A DNA stretch of 64,000 nt from Cyprinodon diabolis. Its lineage: Eukaryota; Chordata; Actinopteri; Cyprinodontiformes; Cyprinodontidae. How positions within the stretch are numbered: position 1 is the first letter of the stretch; every line of letters begins with the position of its first letter. Below are positions 55,880 through 64,000 of the stretch, piece after piece. A program made the translations under genes and the position numbers. The stretch spans positions 20,043,829-20,107,828 of the forward strand of contig CM060062.1 of assembly GCA_030533445.1 (NCBI GenBank), in the 5' to 3' direction. The notes beneath the pieces were generated by a model. That model was not told the DNA's origin, did not search any database, and saw only the letters and a program-made list of their open reading frames with translations.

Positions 55880-58800
55880 ACATTTATGTAGCTGCACACA
55901 CTCTGTCATTGCATTGATGTCCTCTGTTGCTAATTTGCTAACAAGCACTTGGATTTATTTGAATTTAATATGAAAATACTTGAAAATATTATTCCTAAAT
56001 GGAAATTAAAGACTGTAGTAACTCAAAAGGTTATTTCAGTGAGTTGTTAAAGATTTTGATAACTATAGGCAGAAAGTATTTTCTGTAGTCATCTGTCTTG
56101 CACTATATATGGAAAAGATTTTGGCTGAAGACACTTTGTTATTGTTCAACAGTCTGATGGAGAGAATGCTCACAGTTGTCCAGAATGTTCTTCATTTTTT
56201 GAAGAATTATACTGTAAGATCATCTTAAGAGGTTCAAATACAGAAAAGGCCTATTTATCAGCATCCCAGCCTTAAGAAAAGCTTGTATTCTCTTTAATAA
56301 AAGGTTGTCTGTTATTAAGGGGCTTATGCTCTAACCAGAGAAAAACAATGGAAATCTATTTTCAGCTGTGTACATTTAAAAACTAAGCGTTACACAAAGG
56401 TACAATCATTTAAGTCAGTTCAAAAAAACAAGTGAGTTGTAATCATTAAAATTATTTATTGAGTTGCCAGTACTTATACATTAATTTGTCTTAAAATGTT
56501 GTTCTTCCAACTTTTCTTTTCTTACAGTAATTTCCATCTACATGTACTGGAGACATTACTAGTCGGTTGTATGGAGAACTGCTAGACACTGGCTGAAAAG
56601 CTGAAGGCAGGCGCCTGGCAGTTGTTCTGCAGCTGCGATTTTTTTTCTCAACAACTTTAAGTGGTTCCCTCTGTACAGTATGTATCCTTCATCCCATGTC
56701 GGCTAATATACAAATGGTAATCATATGGTGGAGATAATACAAGCTCTTCTTCCAACACCCAGCAATACTTTCGGTACAGGTCCCATTTTACTCTGAAACC
56801 TCTAAATCAATCCAGTAAAACCAAAGACCAAAAACCTTTTTATGGAGAACATAATTTAACAAAAAGCATCAGTCATTTTCAAATGAAATATATTTCGACC
56901 AAAAGTATGGATAAATTCTTAAGGATTAAAAATAATTACAGATGTAAAATAAAATAAAATACAGATTTATTTGTTTACACCATTGCCCCATATCTCCTTC
57001 AACTTGAAAATTATCTGCTACCTTTTGTAATCTATTCCATAAATTCACAAAGGGATGAAATCCATTTTAAGTTTTAAAATGACAAAAATAGAAAACTTTC
57101 AATGGGCATTTTGCAAAGGATTGTATAGGACCTAATCAACCCCTGCTTATCTATTAATCATTAATAATTAATAAAATAATAATAACAAACAAATTAATTT
57201 CAACAAAAAGTACACACACATGTATGATTATGTAATTAGAGTGAAAAACTTTAGGTCAGAAATTTTTGATTGCTGTTGAAATTACAAGCATTCTGTTTAT
57301 TTAAAAAAAAACCCTCTTTCCTATAAATTAGGAAAAATCAAGATTGAAAACTATCAATATTACAACAAATTGGATTATTTCTTAATGGTAAACAGAGATC
57401 TTTCATTATTTTTTCCCTTAAAATCAGTATAATTGACAGTTAAAACAGACTTTATTAATATATAATTAATATAAATGCTCTAAATTGGTGAAAAACGAGA
57501 ATGTGAAGTTCATTTTCCATCCAAAACAAAAAGTCAATTGTGGGTGGGTTCATTGGTGTTCTACAGCTGGTGGCCTTTCACGCTGCAGGACACTAATGAA
57601 AGCATGCATACTTAAAGACGCAAACCCTAAATCAACCTAAGTTTTCGAAGCATAAATAACTCCTGTAGAGCTGTCTTCATTTTTCATCCTACTCTTCGGA
57701 GCGTAACCGCATGGTGCATCTGCATGTAACCACATAATCAGCGAGTTCCCATCACGTTCACACGTGTAGGACCTCATTGCCTGCAACCAGAGTCACCACT
57801 CTTAGCCCTAGTTCATCTGGAGAGGAGATGGAAAAAACAAGCTTTTTCTCCTCCACAATAACTGTTCACATTCCTCCATAAAAATTGTGAGGTTCTATGA
57901 GAAACTAAACCACAGTGGAATGAAAATGGAGTTTATCTACTGTGTTTTCTGTTTAGGCGAAGTGCAGATGAGAGGGAACATTAATCAAGTAAAAATATTA
58001 TTAACCTTTTCTCAGAGTTATTAGAGCCATTATTAATAATGACATTTTCTTTCATCAGGTGTGATGTTTCGACATGTACAGATTGTCTCTAACACCTCTG
58101 AGTTCCCTGTGGGTATGTATGTATAAAAAAGTCTGACAGACAAGCTCAATTTCAAAAGAGCAAACACTTAACCTTTTTATTAGACCAAGCAAACAATATC
58201 ACAGATGTTAGATAAAAAAAAACTTTATGGACATGTTCTTTGTATTTACAGTACATTTTAAGACGTGTTTGTCTTTTGTTTTCCACAGGTGATAGGTATA
58301 GCCCTTTCAAACTCAACAAATGAAATGCTAAATCTACCAAGATTAAGAATAATACCCATGGCCTATAATTGAGGCCAACGTTATTTTGGGGCTTACAAAT
58401 GTGATTAACATCCTTTTAACCTTTTGTGATGAAAAAATATTTCCTATTAGAAATTTTGACATGCAAATCTTCTACCTTAAGCTGCCTGTACATTCGCTCT
58501 AGAAACCACATTGGAAGTTGTATTTATTTTAACATTATCATGCCGATTACTGCAAGAACAAAATGATGGATTCAAGCATGTGGTAACAGTTTAAATGCGT
58601 AGAGCAAATGGAAGCACTTCACATTCCATGCTTGAACAAAACCAGTTTTTGCATGACTTTTTTTTTTTTTTTTTTTTTGTCTCTCAGGTGAGATTATATT
58701 CACCTCTCTTGCCTTGTGGGTAGTTTGCTGGGTACAATTCTAGATGAAGGTTTCTTCAGGGTCATCTGCAGGGAATCAGCAGAATGTTCGTAATCTTCTA

Positions 58801-61400
58801 AATAACACATGCCCATCCCAGAAGGTGAAAGGAACTGTAAAAAACTGGTGGGTTTTTTTTATGGTGCCATGTGTTGTGTCTTTGGATTAACCATTTTGTC
58901 TTAGTCATTACACTCAGCACCAGCTGTAGATTTCGTGATAAATGTATAAAGATAGATTTGTAAGCTTATTATGCCATTACAGAAAAATCTAATTTATTAT
59001 CAAATGTACTACAAACTCAAACTATTGTGAAACTGTAAAAAAGCCTACTTTGAAAAGTCCTAAACCATAGTTTTAAAAGACGCATTGTCGAGTTTTCTAT
59101 TGATACTGTCACCTATAGCCAAAACACAAAACTGCAGCACTCTTCTGCTCATTCTCGTAGCTCGCTATCGTTCTTAACAAGGTTTTATTTTTTCCATCTT
59201 ACCTGTAGTTGCCATTTGTGTCTGAATTGGTGTCTTCATTGTATTCCCAAAATCCTTTTAGAATATAATCCTTTGATTTTTTGCTAGGTTGGACCCATTT
59301 AACATGGACAAGCTTAATGTCACATCCACCAAACAGTGCAGGAACTTTTGACCTGAAGTAAAAATAGGATTTTGGCTTATAGTTGCATCGATGTTGAAGT
59401 ACTGAGGTGTCGGTCTGCTCATCAAGCAATGTTTTAGTTACAAAGGGCAAATTAAAAGACTACTTCAAAGATTTTTTTCTGTAAAAACATAGATAATGTA
59501 TCTTGAAATCTATGAGGGCACTAAAGGTGAGCCAGATTCATACAGATGTGTTCAATAATCCAGCTCATAAACAAAACATCAATTAATGGTTTTCTGGTTT
59601 TTGGACTTGTCTCTTCAGAGAAATAAAAATGCGCCTGATGTACCATCTGGCTAACAAAACACGAAAACATTTTCCATGGGTTAGGTGTGCCTGTCTCCAT
59701 ATGCCACATGTGATCATTATTTTCAGATCAACTCCTGTAGTAAATGAAGCTCAGCTTTCTTCAACAAATATTTGTTTAGTCTCCAACACAGGTTTTTGGA
59801 TTTTGATGGATCTCTTTATGAGTTGTGATAATTTTCAATATTATATCGAAGTTGGTTGACCTTTTTTTTTATTCCCCATATTTCAGCACATCAAACCAAC
59901 CATGTTAAATCAAAATCCTGCCAAATAAAATGATCTTTCTGTTAAAATGATGCTTATTATTATGTTTTAACTGTTAAGGTATGCTTAAAAGGCTAAAATG
60001 CAGGATAGTAGAATAATTACACATATGCAAAAGTAATTTAGTATTTTTTGCATTTTCTTTAATCAAACTCAAGCAGAAGAAAAACATAAATCTTCATTTT
60101 CAAATCAGCTAAAAGAAAGCCCTACATTTCTTTTTATTATACAAGTATTTCTGCAGTTAAAAGAAAGGGTTTTCAGAATTGAATTAGCTGGTATCTATGG
60201 CCGATTATCAGGAAATATTACCTCACTGCCAGCTGAAACAATGTGTTATAAAATGCCTTCAAGAACATAAATCAGCAAGCAGACAGGCATATGTTACATC
60301 AGCAGGCAAAGGCATATGTTCATTATTCCAGTCAACTGTTTTGTATTTAGAGAAATTACAAATTAAACTGACAAAGTGTTGAAAGCGAAAACTACAGGTG
60401 TAACAAAGATGACATCTAAAAAATATCTTTTAAGTCTAAAGGAGGAAAGGCAGGGTCTGACAACTTGAAAAGTCCAACAGAATCAAATATATATGCAAAA
60501 AAAAGGAAAAACAAACAAATAAATGAAAAAATTTCTCCAGCAAAGTGAAGAAAAGCAAACAATAGATTTGGATGAACATGGTATTTTCTGATGTAACCTA
60601 AGCAGACTAAATAGCTTGTTGTTTACCCTTCTTTGATTTTATTAGATTTATTACTAAGCAACCTCAAGAGTTTACTAGATTAATTTATTATCTTCTACTA
60701 AACAAATTGTGTTTCTACTCTCTGTAGAGCATTACATCTTTGGCTGTCACTCAAAATCTAAAAATTGCTATAAAAAGAAATTGTTTCACAGGGCTTTCAA
60801 TCATCCAAATGAGTCAATGCTCACTTGGACAGATACAGACACATACATCCGATAGTTTATTGCAACTGAATTAGACTCGTTGAGGCTGCTTTTATGTTTT
60901 ATGAAGAAAGAATTAAGACTCATCTGTGCAACCATTCTTAATCCAGTACTCCCCTCTTAAGAGAGGGTTTCACTGACAGCTGTTCTTCTCCATCAAGTTG
61001 CAACCCTCATCCACCCCATCTCCACCATCATCTTTGTTTTCATCTGGCTCCCTTTCTACTTGGCCTCCTTTTCCGCCACTATTCTTGGGCCCCTTGAGGA
61101 AAAAACGCAGCTATCCTAACTCATCTGTTAATCATAACATCATAACATCATTCTATGTATTCCACTGGGACCTGAGCGCTAAAGGCTATAATTCCTATAT
61201 CAATAAAACTCTAATTATTACTTGTCTTCTGTGTGACTCTTTCCAAGCTGAAATGTTATATGTTTGCAAAACCAACTTAGAACCTTAATAGGGAATTGCA
61301 GCATGTATAACAAAATGCAACAATATTCTATGAAAATGAAGTCAGTGTGCTTCAGCTGAAAAACATTTTTTTTTTCCTAAAAAGGAACAGAAGCAAAGGG
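55880..61400. other. AT-rich flank with isolated exon-like signals
   Basis: A LINE-like remnant may continue at 56090-56290. Poly-T runs occur at 58659-58678. The strongest exon-like signal is 59203-59352 (listed). Otherwise I see no gene or transposon with definable ends. Confidence 0.4.
59203..59352 (-). CDS. candidate internal exon of an unidentified minus-strand gene
   Basis: A 150-nt open segment flanked by strong splice signals on the minus strand: acceptor CCTATTTTTACTTCAG|G (AG 59353-59354) and donor CAACTACAG|GTAAGA (GT 59201-59202). The open frame reads SKVPALFGGCDIKLVHVKWV, QPSKKSKDYILKGFWEYNED and TNSDTNGNY, with split codons at both ends (phase 2/2). I do not recognise the protein and found no neighbouring exon in matching phase, so it may be a single exon of a gene starting beyond the window, a transposon-derived piece, or chance. 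Confidence 0.35.
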
Positions 61401-61404
61401 CCTT

Positions 61405-61462
61405 TAGGGTAAGTGGGTAGCACTGTTACCCTGCAGCAAGAAGGTTCCGGGTTTGATTCCTG
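61405..61462 (+). repeat. tRNA-derived repeat fragment
   Basis: AAGTGGGTAGCACTGTTACC (A-box-like) is followed by AAGGTTCCGGGTTTGATTCC (B-box-like). This is the well-known tRNA-like promoter segment of a dispersed teleost repeat. The surrounding sequence does not fold as a complete tRNA. Confidence 0.6.
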
Positions 61463-61646
61463 ATCATTGAATTTATGATAGTAGCAACAAAGGAAACTAT
61501 AAATAATGATCTATATTATTTGTATTATATATAAAAAGTATAAATCTACAATTTTAAGTGAATAAGTTGTGCCAAGAGGTTCTTATGTGTGTTTAATCAC
61601 AATTGCAAAACATTAAAACTTTATCTGAAAGCAATTACACCTCTAT

Positions 61647-62150
61647 TGTCATGGTTTGGTTGTGGTTTGTGGACCCAAATGCAGAGAGGCTGAGGAGATT
61701 TCTTGCAGTTTAATTGATGAAAATAGTAAACAAAGGCAGGAATCCAAAAATCCAACTTAAAATGTAAAGCAAACCAGAACCATGGAGACATCAGGGGAAA
61801 CCGAACACGAGGAGCCAGGGAGAGACGAGGTAGGAAGAGAACAGCATCGAGAAACCAGCAACGACAAGGAACCAACAAGGAGTGACAGCAGAGGGAGAGT
61901 ATACAGTATATAGCTGACTGAGACAAAGGCAGGGCTAAAGAGCAGATAAGGAGCAGGTGTGAGAGGAGGCAACGAGGGAGCCAAGGGCAAAGGAACACAC
62001 ACACACACACACACAAGAGGGCAACAGAGGACAACAGAGAAAAACCTGAGAACTAAAATATATCCAGAAAATACAACACAATAGGAATTAAACCAACAAA
62101 ACTAGAAAACATGGAGCAAAGTAAAGCATAACAGAACCAAGACCATGACA
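61647..62150. mobile_element. 504-bp repeat with LTR-like ends and 5-bp TSD
   Basis: Begins TGTCATGGTTTGGTTGTGGT and ends AACCAAGACCATGACA, giving TG...CA termini with a short inverted repeat TGTCATGGT/ACCATGACA. It is flanked by TCTAT on both sides (61642-61646, 62151-62155). TG/CA ends plus a 5-bp duplication fit a solo LTR, though a DNA transposon cannot be excluded. The interior is purine-rich with a (CA)n run at 61997-62014 and no ORF of note. A related sequence starts at 63900. Confidence 0.6.
61997..62014. repeat. (CA)n microsatellite
   Basis: Short CA run inside the LTR-like repeat. Confidence 0.75.
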
Positions 62151-62155
62151 TCTAT

Positions 62156-63898
62156 AGAATTAGACTACCTTAATTTCTAGCTTTTTTACCTAAAGAATAA
62201 CATGTTCAGGTCAGTTATTATGCCATTAAGCATGTCATTTACCTGAAAGCCAGGTTCCTAAAAAACAAACACTCACAGGGAATCTTAGAAAAGGACTCCA
62301 TTTTTATATGTATTTCTATTGTTACTTGCAAATTAGCTGCAACTTGTTTTTGTTTTGTTTTTTTAGATAAAATGCTTAACTGTAAAATAGGTTTACTGTA
62401 CAGCTGCAGGAAAATGTTTTAGAACAAAAATTATGCCAGAACTGCATCTGTTTGGTAATTATAAAGCACATAAAAACAGTTAGTGAAGAAGCTGGGCTGC
62501 CCTAGTGTTTTATATTTTTTATAATAGTTGTTAATTTTGACCAAAAAGCATATACCCTGGTCTTTACTTTCCATTTTGATGATTTTCAAGTGATGTTTCC
62601 TGGAGAGCAACTCCAATATCCTTTTCATCAGCTGAAAATTATTGCTGGGGAACTTGTAACCAGACCAACCCTAACCTGCCCACATCTCTATTCAGAGTTC
62701 TGACTAACGAACCACAGAGTTCGTTAGTCGGAAACCTGTGGTTCTGGTCAATTAGTAGAGTCAATGAAAATATTTCCCCTAACATTTCTTTTTGTGCATA
62801 CCATAAGCACCACAAATCCATCCCACTTAAACACACATAATGTTCCCCTGCTGGGTCAGGAACTGAAATTGTATTGAGCATATTTTAGGTTATTGCTTTA
62901 TTACCTGTTAGAAAAGTGTTTGAATTTGGATATTTAAATTATTTAATCCGATCAAATTCTATTGCATTTCATTGTTCAAGCTGCTTAATTCCCACACTTT
63001 GCGAGGCCCCTGTGTCTCCTGGCACTGCTCACTGTGGAGGTATTTTTCTAAATTTGTCTCAGGGCAGGGTAATGTTTTTACATTGAGTTTAGCTTTATTT
63101 TCAAGTGAGGAAAGCAGAATAGAACATTTAGCTCCTTTATAAGAAGCGGGTATGCACCTAAATCATTTTAAATTAAAAGGAAACATGCTCTGCCAGTTAT
63201 ATTATTGCAATTTTTGCCTTTTTTCTCATATTTGTCTCATTTTATTCCATTAAAACCTTAATAGCATGATTTTCTGAGGGTATCACAGATGTAAACCCTG
63301 CATTACTCAAATGTTTTTGTTCCAAGTCTGTAAGAAATTCATTCCAAATGCCCTCAGATTCTCCAAAGTTTAGGCATGCAAGTAGATCACTTTGATTTGT
63401 GTACCTTTTTTGATGTTATTATTGCAAATACACAAAAGTAGAATTGCTGTTTTTTCTTTAGTTGGCTTTTCATTTTAATAAAATTCTGCTTTGGAAATCC
63501 ATATTTATTACTCAAAAAGGTTTGTATTGACAGTGGGCATTTCTTAGTAAAAAAAAAAGTCCAGTTATAATTTAAATTTGGCAAACAAATTATGTCAAGA
63601 ATATATAAAAGTATCATTCAAGCTGATATCCTCACTGCAACCCAGGGAAACTGTGGAGGTTATGTTTTTTTCCTTTATGTCTTTGTCCTAAGACAGAATC
63701 TGAATAAACGAGTTTATGATTGTAAACAAAGAATGTTTTAATTCAGTGCATAAGTTTAAAGACATTTAATGTGCAAATGTAAACCACATAATCTAGATTA
63801 TGAGGTCATTACTTTATCTATTTTGTGAGATTCCAATCAGTAATTTAAGTGATTTTCTTTTCTTATTTCATGTGATGGATATGCAGAGAATAGTGAGG
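62156..63898. other. AT-rich flank, no gene seen
   Basis: Contains an 11-bp-arm hairpin at 62702-62729 (GACTAACGAAC / GTTCGTTAGTC, 6-nt loop). Nothing else is recognisable. Confidence 0.5.
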
Positions 63899-63899
63899 T

Positions 63900-64000
63900 G
63901 TCATGATGGATTTAAGGTTCTTAGCCCACGTGCAGAACACAACGGAGGCTGGTTAAAAGTTTAACAGAGTTTATTGAAAGTTTCTACAACACAAGATAAT
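63900..64000. mobile_element. second copy of the TGTCATG repeat family, cut by window end
   Basis: Starts TGTCATGATGGATTTAAGGT, then CCCACGTGCAGAACACAACG and AGAGTTTATTGAAAGTTTC, paralleling the start of the repeat at 61647 (TGTCATGG...GGACCCAAATGCAGAGAG...TTTAATTGATGAAAAT) in order and spacing. It continues beyond the window. Confidence 0.5.

Noticed and set aside
57780..57850. Minus-strand stretch DELGLRVVTLVAGNEVLHV-stop after a pyrimidine-rich tract
   Set aside because: The acceptor AG is followed by ATGAACTAG and the attractive frame needs the G of the acceptor itself; no partner exon.
58740..58765. Minus-strand terminal mini-exon reading DPEETFI-stop after a good CTGCAG acceptor
   Set aside because: Only seven codons, no upstream exon in matching phase (the candidate at 59203 would hit an immediate stop), and a poly-A run 60 nt beyond the stop suggests a retroposed tail instead.
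60970..61110. Minus-strand open stretch of 46 codons, acidic (e.g. KDDGGDGVDEGCNLMEKN), ending in TGA
   Set aside because: Composition looks coding, but the acceptor (GGATAG) has no pyrimidine tract and no neighbouring exon fits; the opposite strand is equally open.
61405..61462. Possible tRNA gene because of A- and B-box-like motifs
   Set aside because: No complete cloverleaf or acceptor stem can be drawn; it matches a dispersed tRNA-derived repeat.

Overview
The window is AT-rich vertebrate DNA, almost certainly from a teleost fish. Two things show this: a split gene whose conceptual protein tracks vertebrate EPB41L1 (protein 4.1N), and a mobile-element load typical of teleosts (Tc1-like DD34E transposons, hAT and Harbinger-like miniature elements, L2-like and other LINE fragments, long TA-rich microsatellites). 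No prokaryotic features, CRISPR arrays or rRNA genes were seen.

Main gene: epb41l1 lies on the minus strand. I resolved 14 exons carrying coding sequence between positions 21864 (ATG) and 1 (the gene continues out of the window to the left). All exon phases join without a break and give 540 residues: a short N-terminal leader, a Ser/Lys-rich headpiece, the three-lobed FERM domain (about residues 57-336), the FERM-adjacent region, an acidic linker, and the start of the [18 protein letters not shown] segment. A CpG-rich block near 46340-46690 with a strong splice donor at 46408-46409 is the best candidate for a non-coding first exon and promoter. That would make intron 1 about 24.5 kb.

Layout. 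1-8810: C-terminal half of the FERM domain and the linker exons; one large intron carries LINE debris and two unidentified minus-strand ORF remnants. 8810-11974: an intron holding an L2-like LINE split by a 783-bp hAT miniature element. 11975-18315: N-terminal FERM exons. 18316-21792: TA-rich microsatellites, a GC-rich repeat fragment and an almost undamaged 1.6-kb Tc1-like transposon. 21793-21881: start-codon exon. 21882-46409: large first intron with several transposons (hAT-like, Harbinger-like, a broken Tc1-like, another hAT element, LINE fragments). 46774-49219: a nested stack of three transposons directly upstream of the putative promoter. 49220-64000: upstream flank with a degenerate LINE, an LTR-like repeat, and a few isolated exon-like signals that I could not assign to a gene.

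Nothing here is convincingly a new biological system. The most unusual observations are the promoter-adjacent nested transposons, a GC-AG intron inside the FERM domain, tandem in-frame splice acceptors on three consecutive linker exon junctions, a 28-bp piece of coding exon duplicated 1 kb away, and an unidentified ORF remnant next to a 43-bp palindrome.
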